Part shown: positions 57,041 to 64,000 of the stretch, one piece after another
Numbering within the stretch: position 1 is the first letter of the stretch
Layout: every line of letters begins with the position of its first letter
Assembly (NCBI RefSeq): GCF_040409815.1
Contig: NZ_CP099959.1
Location: forward strand, 1,736,001-1,800,000
DNA length: 64,000 bases
From: Polynucleobacter sp. UK-FUSCHL-C3
GTDB lineage: Bacteria > Pseudomonadota > Gammaproteobacteria > Burkholderiales > Burkholderiaceae
Direction: 5' to 3'
The notes under the pieces: generated by a model
The model's input: the letters and a program-made list of their open reading frames with translations, nothing else
Told to the model about the DNA's origin: nothing
Database searches by the model: none
Made by a program: the position numbers and the translations under genes

Positions 57041-58056
57041 GACTCGGCCTTGGGTTCGCGTCCCATGAGAGCCTGCACGCCTTGCTCAACGGTTAATTTG
57101 CCATTTAAAACCTCCACAACGGTGGCACAAATTGGCATTTCTACCTGAAGGCGCTTTGCTAAATCAGTCACTGCTTTAGCGCACAAGACACCCTCTGCCA
57201 CATGGCCTAATGCGTGTAAAACGTGTTCTAGATCTTGGCCTGCTGCCAAGGACAAGCCAACGCGCCGATTACGTGATAAATCACCGGTTGCGGTCAAAAT
57301 TAAATCGCCTAAACCAGTTAAGCCCATGCAGGTCTCACTCTTACCGCCGGCTGCCTTGGTTAAACGCATCATTTCTGCTAAGCCACGTGTTAGTAATGCA
57401 GCCCGTGCATTCATTCCCAAGCCTAGTCCATCACCAATTCCTGCGGCAATCGCAAGGACATTCTTAATCGCGCCGCCTAGTTCCACTCCAATTAAATCAT
57501 CGCTGGCATATACACGAATATTTCCATGATGAAATACCTGCTGGACTAATTCACAGAACTCTTTTTGATGGCTAGCGACCGTTAGCGCACACGGCAAACC
57601 TTCACCGACCTCTCGCGCAAAGCTCGGCCCTGACAAAACTCCAAAAGCATGCGTATGGCTTGGATGCTTTGCTAGCTCACGCTGTAATACTTGATGCGGC
57701 AATAAGGCAGTATTGGGCTCTAGTCCTTTGCATAGGTACAAAATATTGAGCGGATGTTTCGCTTGTATCAATACATCCCCTAAGATTTGGGACAACCCAG
57801 ACATTGGTGTAGCAATAACCAATAGGTCGCCTAAGCGCAATCTGCCCAGAGCTTTTTGAAAATCAGCCTCTAGTAGAAGTTCCGTAGGGAGCGAAATACC
57901 GGGTAAATATTGTTTGTTCTCTGCATCGATTTGCAGTGCCTGCATCTGTTGTGGGTCACGCGCCCATAAACAGACCGAATAAGGGGCATGATGGCGGGCT
58001 GCAGATAGGGCGATTGCCGTACCCCATGCTCCACCACCAAGAACCGTGATATTCAT
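57037..58056 (-). CDS. gpsA: Glycerol-3-phosphate dehydrogenase (NAD(P)+)
   Basis: Reduces dihydroxyacetone phosphate to sn-glycerol 3-phosphate for phospholipid synthesis. The 339 residues start with ITVLGGGAWGTAIAL (nucleotide-binding loop) and contain VLSGPSFAREVGEGLP near 140, the catalytic lysine region GAIKNVLAIAAGIGDGL near 193 and TGLGDLILTATGDLSRNRR near 250. The start overlaps the secB stop by one base (TAATG). The order secB-gpsA after grxC is usual in Burkholderiales. Confidence 0.97.
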   Translation of the reverse strand: MNITVLGGGAWGTAIALSAARHHAPYSVCLWARDPQQMQALQIDAENKQYLPGISLPTELLLEADFQKALGRLRLGDLLVIATPMSGLSQILGDVLIQAKHPLNILYLCKGLEPNTALLPHQVLQRELAKHPSHTHAFGVLSGPSFAREVGEGLPCALTVASHQKEFCELVQQVFHHGNIRVYASDDLIGVELGGAIKNVLAIAAGIGDGLGLGMNARAALLTRGLAEMMRLTKAAGGKSETCMGLTGLGDLILTATGDLSRNRRVGLSLAAGQDLEHVLHALGHVAEGVLCAKAVTDLAKRLQVEMPICATVVEVLNGKLTVEQGVQALMGREPKAES

Positions 58057-58571
58057 TAGTTGGGCAGGATAATCTTGCTTTCTGCGTCACCAGAACCCGC
58101 TTGAGCACCTTGCGCGGCTTCGGCTTGCGCCAAGCGATTCTCATACATGCCATGAAAGTTAATATCCGAGAGATGAATGGGTTGAAAGCCTGCGCGACTA
58201 ATAATATCGGCAACGTTGGAGCGCAAATATGGGAAGATTATTGTTGGGCATGTAATACCAAGCATCGGGTCAATCTGCTCTGGTGGAATATTTTTGAACT
58301 CAAAAATACCTGCTTGTTTTGCCTCAACCAAGAACATAACCTTACCATCTACCCTCGCTGTAACTGTGCTCAGTAGCGCAACCTCAAATAACTCATCGGT
58401 CAAACGATCTACTGCAATATCAAGCTCTACCTGAATTTGTGGTTCGCTTGCGACCAATAAAATGCCTGGTGCATTAGGCTGTTCTAAAGATAAATCTTTT
58501 AAATAAATGCGTTGAATCACAAAGGAGGGGTCATTAGTACCCGTTGCAGAATTAGGTGCAGCATCACTCAT
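58056..58571 (-). CDS. secB: Protein-export chaperone SecB
   Basis: Cytosolic tetrameric chaperone that keeps preproteins unfolded and delivers them to SecA. The 171 residues show the conserved core [33 protein letters not shown] ([15 protein letters not shown]), [22 protein letters not shown] and a final [18 protein letters not shown] segment ([14 protein letters not shown]). A low-complexity tail follows. It lies between grxC upstream and gpsA downstream. Confidence 0.96.
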   Translation of the reverse strand: MSDAAPNSATGTNDPSFVIQRIYLKDLSLEQPNAPGILLVASEPQIQVELDIAVDRLTDELFEVALLSTVTARVDGKVMFLVEAKQAGIFEFKNIPPEQIDPMLGITCPTIIFPYLRSNVADIISRAGFQPIHLSDINFHGMYENRLAQAEAAQGAQAGSGDAESKIILPN

Positions 58572-58615
58572 GTTAAATCTCTTTCTCTAGATAAGATGGG
58601 AGTAAGAACTAAAAA

Positions 58616-58870
58616 TTATCCTAGCAGGGGATCAAGCCCGCCTGCGCGATCTAATGCTGCAAGATCGTCATAACCGCCAATGTGGTGATCGCCAATATAG
58701 ATCTGTGGAACTGTTCTGCGACCCGTACGGGTCATCATTTCTTCACGCCGACTGGGGTCGACATCAATCAACACTTTCTGAAGATTCAGTACACCTTTTT
58801 TTTGTAAGAGCTTTTCTGCCATTACGCAGTATGGGCAGACACGGGTGCTATACATCAATACTTCAGGCAT
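58616..58870 (-). CDS. grxC: Glutaredoxin 3
   Basis: An 84-residue dithiol glutaredoxin. The redox motif CPYC is at residues 12-15 (STRVCPYCVMAEKL), with the cis-proline loop RRTVPQIYIGDHHIGGYDDL near 52-70. It acts in thiol-disulfide exchange using glutathione. Placed 44 bases before secB and 11 bases after the rhodanese-fold gene, all on the minus strand. Confidence 0.95.
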   Translation of the reverse strand: MPEVLMYSTRVCPYCVMAEKLLQKKGVLNLQKVLIDVDPSRREEMMTRTGRRTVPQIYIGDHHIGGYDDLAALDRAGGLDPLLG

Positions 58871-58881
58871 AAGGACTCCGT

Positions 58882-59295
58882 CTACTTGATCAAAGGCAAA
58901 CCAGAGGTATGCCAGGCACCGATTCCACCGTCTAAAACGCCCACCTCAGCAAATCCTAATTTTCGTAATTCTTTGGCAGCCTTTTGGGAATGCGCTGATC
59001 CACGACCAATCAATACTACTGGCAATTTCTGATCTAATTTCAAAGCCTTCAGGCCGGCATCAAGGCTCTCCAAGGCTAGATTTTTAGCATTGGGCAAATG
59101 GCCTGCCTTAAAATCCTCCTCCGAGCGCAAATCAATCACATTTGCTTTGCGACGGTTTATCCAAATCGTCGCATCGGTAGGGCTTAGACCCTTGCCAGTC
59201 ATTAGGGTTGATAATGTCGGCATGAATAGAGCCATACCTGAAATGATCATTAAGGCGGCGAGTACTAAATTGTCTGTTTGAGCTAAGAAGTCCAT
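58882..59295 (-). CDS. Membrane-anchored rhodanese-fold protein without catalytic cysteine
   Basis: A 137-residue protein with one N-terminal helix (about 8-30) and a rhodanese domain (VIDLRSEEDFKAGHLPNAKN, then VLDGGIGAWHTSGLPL). The catalytic loop, which starts with Cys in active rhodaneses, reads IGRGSAHS (Gly97), and the protein has no cysteine at all. It resembles YibN-type proteins encoded before grxC and secB. I start at ATG 59293-59295; longer starts give no family match. The gene is divergent from gpmA. Probably not a sulfurtransferase. Confidence 0.82.
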   Translation of the reverse strand: MDFLAQTDNLVLAALMIISGMALFMPTLSTLMTGKGLSPTDATIWINRRKANVIDLRSEEDFKAGHLPNAKNLALESLDAGLKALKLDQKLPVVLIGRGSAHSQKAAKELRKLGFAEVGVLDGGIGAWHTSGLPLIK

Positions 59296-59317
59296 TGCTA
59301 GATTATAGAATGCATCT

Positions 59318-60013
59318 ATGAAACAACTCATCCTTGTGCGCCATGGCCAATCTGCGTGGAACCTTGAAAATCGGTTTACGGGCTGGGCCGATATCGATTT
59401 AACCCCCACCGGCGTTGAGCAGTCCCTGAATGCCGGAAAGCTTTTAAGGGAGGCGGGTTACGAATTTGATATCGCCTATACCTCGGTTCTCAAAAGAGCA
59501 ATTCGGACCCTCTGGCATATCCAAGACTCCATGGATCTAATGTGGGTGCCGGTGGTACATAGCTGGCGGCTTAACGAACGGCATTATGGCGGTCTTACCG
59601 GTCTTAATAAGGCAGAGACTGCAGCTCAATTTGGGGATGAGCAGGTCCATATCTGGCGCCGCTCTTATGAAATTCCACCCCCACCGCTAAACCAAGAACA
59701 GCGCGCAGAAATTGCCAAAGACCCCCGCTATTTCAAGCTAAACGAGCAAGACATCCCCCAAGGGGAATGCCTAAAAGATACCGTGCAGCGCGTTTTGCCC
59801 CTATGGAATGAATCCATTGCTCCAGCCCTAAAGATAGGTAAAAGGGTTATCTTGGTTGCTCATGGTAATAGTATTCGCGCTTTGATCAAGCATCTAGACC
59901 AAGTCTCCGATGAGGCCATCATGGGCATTAACATCCCCAATGGCAGTCCCTTGATATATGAGCTAGACGATGAACTAAAACCGCAACAACATTTCTATTT
60001 AGAGGCAAAATAG
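59318..60013 (+). CDS. gpmA: 2,3-bisphosphoglycerate-dependent phosphoglycerate mutase
   Basis: Interconverts 3- and 2-phosphoglycerate in glycolysis and gluconeogenesis. The 231 residues begin with [20 protein letters not shown], whose His is phosphorylated, and include [33 protein letters not shown] near 87 and the second catalytic His in [16 protein letters not shown] near 182. A membrane-bound rhodanese-type gene is divergent upstream, and an S41 peptidase gene follows 4 bases after the stop. Confidence 0.97.
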   Translation: MKQLILVRHGQSAWNLENRFTGWADIDLTPTGVEQSLNAGKLLREAGYEFDIAYTSVLKRAIRTLWHIQDSMDLMWVPVVHSWRLNERHYGGLTGLNKAETAAQFGDEQVHIWRRSYEIPPPPLNQEQRAEIAKDPRYFKLNEQDIPQGECLKDTVQRVLPLWNESIAPALKIGKRVILVAHGNSIRALIKHLDQVSDEAIMGINIPNGSPLIYELDDELKPQQHFYLEAK

Positions 60014-60017
60014 GGGC

Positions 60018-61454
60018 ATGCGCCAGCTATTTAGAAATATTGCCCTCATAGGAATCGGATTAGTCGCCGGGATTGCCGCGACCATTCAACTCTCTGCTAC
60101 TGCTCAACAGGGCACTAATACCCTTCCTTTAGATGAGCTCCGGACACTCTCGAATGTCTTTGGGCAAATTAAACGCGAGTATGTAGAGCCCATTGAGGAT
60201 AAGCAATTGTTAACTGATGCGGTCAAGGGCATGGTCAGCAGTCTTGATCCACACTCCGCCTATTTGGATAAAAAAGATTTTTCTGAGATGCAAGAGCAAA
60301 CTGCTGGCAAGTTTGCGGGTCTCGGTATTGAGATTACCTCGGAAGACGGTTTGGTCAAGGTGCTTAATCCGATTGAAGGATCGCCCGCTGCAAAGGCAGG
60401 CCTCCAAGCAGGTGATCTAATCACGCGCTTAGACGATAAGCCTGTCCGTGGCATGTCTTTAGATAAAGCAGTGCGCACTATGCGCGGCACTCCAGGTACT
60501 AAAATTACCCTCACGATTTTCCGCAAGAGTGAAGAACGCACCTTCCCGGTGACGATTACACGTGCAGAAATTAAAGTGCAATCGATCAAAGCAAAAATTG
60601 TGGATAACAATATTGCATGGGTTCGTATTACGAGCTTCCAAGAACGCACCATTCCTGATCTTGCTAAAAAATTAGCTGAGCTTGCCAATAAAGATCCAAA
60701 GCTAAAAGGCTTAGTGCTCGATCTGCGTAATAATGGCGGCGGTCTGTTGCAAGGCGCTGTTGGAGTGGCGGCGGCCTTCTTGCCCCCAGGTGCAGTCATT
60801 GTTTCTACAAAAGGACAGGCTCCTGACTCCAAACAGGTATTTAATGCAGTGCCTGCCATGTATAAGCTTAATGAGTCCGGCGACCCTCTCGATGAGGTTC
60901 CACCTCTCTTCAAAAAAATACCGATGGTCGTTCTGGTGAACGCTTATTCTGCATCCGCTTCTGAGATCGTTGCAGGCGCTCTGCAAGACTTCAAGCGCGC
61001 CACCATCATTGGTAAGACCACCTTTGGTAAGGGCTCTGTGCAAACCGTTAGACCGCTTAGCAATGACTCTGCACTCAAAATTACGACAGCCTATTACTAC
61101 ACGCCCAATGGTCGATCGATTCAGGCGTTTGGAATTAAACCGGATATTCCGGTTGATCAGAATAAAGATGGCGATCCTGACGATGTGTTAATCACTCGTG
61201 AAATCGATAGTGAAAAACATTTACGCAATAAGCAATCTTCAGAAGAAGCATTAATTAAAGACCGTGAGAAGCGCCGCCTTCAAGAGCTGCAGCTAATTGA
61301 AGAGCGCAACGCCAAGAAGACGCCTGAAGAACGAGAAAAAGATAAAAGTAAGCGCCCTCCTGAGTTTGGAAGCAACGATGATTTTATGTTGCAACAGGCT
61401 GTTGCTTTTCTGAGCGGTCAAACTGTGAAGCGCTCAGCATCCAAGCTTGAATAG
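60018..61454 (+). CDS. S41 family C-terminal processing peptidase (CtpA/Prc type)
   Basis: A 478-residue periplasmic serine protease. It has an N-terminal signal or anchor (about 6-28), a PDZ domain (about 93-175; LEIT-like GIEITSEDGLVKVLNPIEGSPA), and the catalytic core GLVLDLRNNGGGLLQGAV near 232, with the Ser in AYSASASEIVAGAL near 311-316 and the Lys in IIGKTTFGKGSVQ near 335. The last about 80 residues are Lys/Glu-rich. It trims or degrades envelope proteins; targets unknown. The gene follows gpmA by 4 bases. Confidence 0.93.
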   Translation: MRQLFRNIALIGIGLVAGIAATIQLSATAQQGTNTLPLDELRTLSNVFGQIKREYVEPIEDKQLLTDAVKGMVSSLDPHSAYLDKKDFSEMQEQTAGKFAGLGIEITSEDGLVKVLNPIEGSPAAKAGLQAGDLITRLDDKPVRGMSLDKAVRTMRGTPGTKITLTIFRKSEERTFPVTITRAEIKVQSIKAKIVDNNIAWVRITSFQERTIPDLAKKLAELANKDPKLKGLVLDLRNNGGGLLQGAVGVAAAFLPPGAVIVSTKGQAPDSKQVFNAVPAMYKLNESGDPLDEVPPLFKKIPMVVLVNAYSASASEIVAGALQDFKRATIIGKTTFGKGSVQTVRPLSNDSALKITTAYYYTPNGRSIQAFGIKPDIPVDQNKDGDPDDVLITREIDSEKHLRNKQSSEEALIKDREKRRLQELQLIEERNAKKTPEEREKDKSKRPPEFGSNDDFMLQQAVAFLSGQTVKRSASKLE

Positions 61455-61466
61455 TTCTCTTTGCTC

Positions 61467-62222
61467 ATGAATGACGAGCAATTACTACGATACTCTAGGC
61501 ACCTTCTGCTCGAAGAGATTGATATTGCGGGTCAAGAGCAATTACTCAATAGCCATGTTTTAGTGATTGGTGCAGGCGGCTTAGGCTCTGCATGTGCTCC
61601 CTATTTAGTTGCAGCAGGAGTGGGTCAAATTACCCTAGTGGATCACGATCGGGTTGAGCTTACTAACTTACAGCGTCAGATCATGCATCAAAACAACAGT
61701 GTTGGCATGACTAAGGTTGGGTCTGGAAAACGATTTCTAAATAGCCTTAATCCTGGGATCATCATTAATGCCATCAAACAAAAAGCCGATGAAGCATTAC
61801 TTGAAGAGCTTGTCATAAAGGCATCGGTGGTGATTGATTGCACCGATAATTTTGCGACCCGTCATCTCATTAATCGAGCCGCCTTCAAACATAAGAAAGT
61901 GCTGGTCTTAGGAGCGGCAATTGGATTTGACGCTCAAGTCAGTGTATTTGATTTTAGGCAACCGAGCTCACCCTGTTATGCCTGTGTTTTCCCACCAGAC
62001 CCCAATTTTGCTGAAACTAATTGCGCCAGTATGGGCGTCTTCTCTCCACTAGTTGGAATTATTGGCTCGCTCCAGGCCGCACAAGCCTTACAAATCTTGA
62101 TTGGTTTTGGTGAGCCTCTCCTGGGGCGACTACTCATTTGGAATGCCCGTAATTCGCAAATCGATGAAATCAAGATACGACGAAATCCCGACTGCCCGGT
62201 ATGCGGGGCTCACCGTCAATAA
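61467..62222 (+). CDS. moeB: MoeB/ThiF-type adenylyltransferase
   Basis: A 251-residue E1-like enzyme that adenylates the C-terminal glycine of a small sulfur carrier (MoaD or ThiS). The family start RYSRHLLLEEIDIAGQEQL, the nucleotide loop VIGAGGLGSACAPYL near 34, the active DCTDNFATRHLIN near 125, and two zinc Cys pairs (CYACVFPP, and CPVCG at the end) are present. I start at ATG 61467; a TTG two codons earlier is less likely. Whether it serves molybdopterin or thiamine synthesis, or both, is not decided. It is convergent with ptsI. Confidence 0.9.
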   Translation: MNDEQLLRYSRHLLLEEIDIAGQEQLLNSHVLVIGAGGLGSACAPYLVAAGVGQITLVDHDRVELTNLQRQIMHQNNSVGMTKVGSGKRFLNSLNPGIIINAIKQKADEALLEELVIKASVVIDCTDNFATRHLINRAAFKHKKVLVLGAAIGFDAQVSVFDFRQPSSPCYACVFPPDPNFAETNCASMGVFSPLVGIIGSLQAAQALQILIGFGEPLLGRLLIWNARNSQIDEIKIRRNPDCPVCGAHRQ

Positions 62223-62225
62223 GTG

Positions 62226-63980
62226 TTAGTGGATTGAATCTAGGCGATTAATTATTTTGCTTTGTTCTACAGGATCAAAAGAGGCTAAGAGCTCATCAAT
62301 ATGCTTTTTCAGCTTTCGTGTATCCGCTTGCAAAATCTCACGCTTAACTAATAGTAGTTGACTAAAGTGCATTGAGAAATCAGTAAGCCCCATTGCCAAT
62401 AAAAGCTTAGTTAGCGCTGGATCTCCTGCCATCTCCCCGCATACTGCAATTGGCACGTTCGCCTTTTGGGCCTGCCGAATGACCGAAGCAATCAAATTTA
62501 GTACCGCTGGATTTAATGGATCGTATAGATGAGCGACCGCATGATCAGCTCGATCGATTGCCAAGGTGTACTGAATTAAGTCATTAGTACCAATCGATAA
62601 ATAATCAAAATGTTTTACAAAGAGAGGCATCATCAAAGCAGCCGCTGGTACCTCAATCATGGCGCCCACTTCAATATTTGGATTAAAAGCCTGACTACGT
62701 TCGCGAAGCTGTTGTTTTGCTTTATCGATCAAGCGAAGACTTTCATAAATCTCTTGAGCGTGCGCTAACATTGGCAATAAGAGTCGTACCTTACCGTGAG
62801 CCGATGCCCGCAAAATAGCGCGCAGTTGGGTTAAAAAAATCTCAGGCTCTGATAATGACCACCGAATTGCTCTTAAACCTAACGGTGACGTGCCCGTACT
62901 CCCGGTCTCCGCTCCGGACAAGGATTTATCAGAGCCAATATCAATCGTTCGAATATTTACGGGCAAGCCAAACATAGCCTCAACAGCACGCGTATATTCT
63001 TGATATTGCTTTTCTTCATCGGGCAGGCCGTGCTGTTGGTTCATAAATAAGAACTCTGAACGGAATAAGCCGATGCCCACAGAGCCCAATTCAATTGCGT
63101 GTCTAGTATCTTCGGGTAACTCGATATTGGCAAAGAGTTCAATATCAACACCATCTTTTGTTTTGGTCGGACTATATTTGAGCTCTTGTAATTTTTGGGT
63201 CTTACGATATTGTTCAGATTGCAAAGTGCGGTATTCACTTAGCAGAGCCTCATCGGGCGCCACAATCACAATCCCCGCATTACCATCAATAATTAACCAA
63301 TCACCGTGCTCGATAATGTCACTCGCATGGCGGATGCCGACCAGTGCCGGAATCTCTAAACTGCGTGCCACAATTGCAGTGTGTGAGGTCTTCCCCCCTA
63401 AATCCGTTACAAATCCGCTTAAGTCGTTCTCCTTAAAACGCAACATATCGTGAGGTGCAATGTCATGAGCCACCACAATTGTTCCATCGTCAAAGTCACC
63501 GGAGATTAAACCTTCACCCCCGATCACTGTTTGACGATTTTGCGAATGGATTGCCTTTATAACGCGTTCTGCAACCTGCCGAATATCATTGCCTCGCTCT
63601 TTAAGATACGGATCCTCAATCTCCGAAAATTGCTCGAGCAGATCATTTAACTCTGTAGTTAAGGCCCACGCAGCATTTAAACGCTTTTGACGAATCAACT
63701 CGAGTGGCTTTTGTGCCAAGGTTGGGTCTGACAAAATCATTTGATGAACATCTAAAAATGCAGCCATCTCTTGAGGGGCATCTTTTGGCAATGTAGTCTT
63801 TAGAGCACTCAACTCATTACTGACCCGCTCAAATGCTTGCAATAGTTTATTTGCCTCGAGCTCTTCGGTTCCTGGCTCAACTAAATAATGGCTAACCTCG
63901 AGTGCCGCCCGCGAAATCAGTACTGCTTTACCAATAGCAATCCCTTTTGAAACTGATACGCCATGGAGAGCAAAACTCAT
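62226..63980 (-). CDS. ptsI: Phosphoenolpyruvate-protein phosphotransferase (EI)
   Basis: Transfers phosphate from PEP to HPr. The 584 residues show an N-terminal HPr-binding domain, the phosphorylated histidine in GGKTSHTAIVARSLEIP near 199, the PEP-binding domain with GIGLFRSEFLFM near 301 and VRLLLPMLAHAQE near 395, and a C-terminal CGEMAGDP. With ptsH upstream and ptsN and hprK elsewhere in the window, it heads a regulatory phosphorelay; no sugar-specific EII was seen here. The start follows the ptsH stop by 2 bases. Confidence 0.96.
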   Translation of the reverse strand: MSFALHGVSVSKGIAIGKAVLISRAALEVSHYLVEPGTEELEANKLLQAFERVSNELSALKTTLPKDAPQEMAAFLDVHQMILSDPTLAQKPLELIRQKRLNAAWALTTELNDLLEQFSEIEDPYLKERGNDIRQVAERVIKAIHSQNRQTVIGGEGLISGDFDDGTIVVAHDIAPHDMLRFKENDLSGFVTDLGGKTSHTAIVARSLEIPALVGIRHASDIIEHGDWLIIDGNAGIVIVAPDEALLSEYRTLQSEQYRKTQKLQELKYSPTKTKDGVDIELFANIELPEDTRHAIELGSVGIGLFRSEFLFMNQQHGLPDEEKQYQEYTRAVEAMFGLPVNIRTIDIGSDKSLSGAETGSTGTSPLGLRAIRWSLSEPEIFLTQLRAILRASAHGKVRLLLPMLAHAQEIYESLRLIDKAKQQLRERSQAFNPNIEVGAMIEVPAAALMMPLFVKHFDYLSIGTNDLIQYTLAIDRADHAVAHLYDPLNPAVLNLIASVIRQAQKANVPIAVCGEMAGDPALTKLLLAMGLTDFSMHFSQLLLVKREILQADTRKLKKHIDELLASFDPVEQSKIINRLDSIH

Positions 63981-63982
63981 AC

Positions 63983-64000
63983 CTACTCACCCTCGCCAAA
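63983..64000 (-). CDS. ptsH: 3' end of ptsH (HPr), partial
   Basis: The last six codons on the minus strand, cut off by the window edge, read Phe-Gly-Glu-Gly-Glu-stop, two bases before the ptsI ATG. This is the C-terminal motif of betaproteobacterial HPr, and ptsH precedes ptsI in these bacteria. The call depends mainly on that order, because so few codons are visible. Confidence 0.65.
   Translation of the reverse strand, partial: FGEGE

Noticed and set aside
60260..60913. A 217-residue open frame antisense to the S41 peptidase gene
   Set aside because: Composition and lack of motifs mark it as a shadow of the real protease gene on the plus strand.

Overview
The window is a dense block of bacterial chromosome, almost all housekeeping genes. 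The gene content and order point to a betaproteobacterium of the Burkholderiaceae, most like the small-genome freshwater genus Polynucleobacter. The supporting signs are the ubiE-Tim44-ubiJ-ubiB cluster, kdsD-kdsC-lptCAB-(rpoN)-hpf-ptsN-hprK-rapZ, ispE-tRNA-Gln-prs-rplY-pth, and the ctaC-ctaD-ctaG-ctaE / surf1-ctaA-ctaB-sco cytochrome oxidase cluster. No phage, insertion sequence or CRISPR array was seen. The genus is an inference, made without a database search.

Layout. 1-0.9 kb: an OsmC-family gene meeting a compact RNase P RNA gene (rnpB) tail to tail. 0.9-16.3 kb, minus strand: pyrC, glycerate 2-kinase, an ATM1-type ABC exporter, nudB, aspS, a DUF502 protein, the ubiquinone genes ubiB, ubiJ and ubiE around a Tim44-like protein, a DUF971 protein, and a 1278-residue FAD/Fe-S oxidoreductase. 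16.4-26.3 kb: ilvA, a 5'-nucleotidase, queF, ssb, an MFS transporter, uvrA and a Kef-type antiporter. 26.3-29.8 kb: Kdo and lipopolysaccharide transport genes (kdsD, kdsC, lptC, lptA, lptB). 29.8-30.25 kb: what I read as a decayed remnant of rpoN (sigma-54). 30.25-32.9 kb: hpf, ptsN, hprK, rapZ. 32.9-34.8 kb: the oxidised-guanine repair pair mutY and mutM.

34.9-39.8 kb: a TPR-LolB fusion protein, ispE, tRNA-Gln, prs, rplY, pth. 39.8-44.0 kb, minus strand: a ferredoxin, coaD, rsmD and an M16 peptidase pair. 44.1-46 kb: ftsY and rpoH, the latter behind a perfect CIRCE operator. 46-54.9 kb: the aa3-type cytochrome c oxidase structural and assembly genes, including a 37-residue gene. 55-64 kb: a BioC-like methyltransferase, comF, trmL, gpsA, secB, grxC, a rhodanese-fold protein without cysteine, gpmA, an S41 protease, a MoeB-like enzyme, ptsI and the last codons of ptsH.

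The observations most worth following are the rpoN remnant inside an otherwise intact operon, with PTS-Ntr genes retained around it; an RNase P RNA lacking P13/P14; the TPR-LolB fusion with no lipobox; the altered Fe-S cysteine spacing in MutY; and the CIRCE element at rpoH. I did not find a convincing new multi-gene system such as a defence island or biosynthetic cluster.
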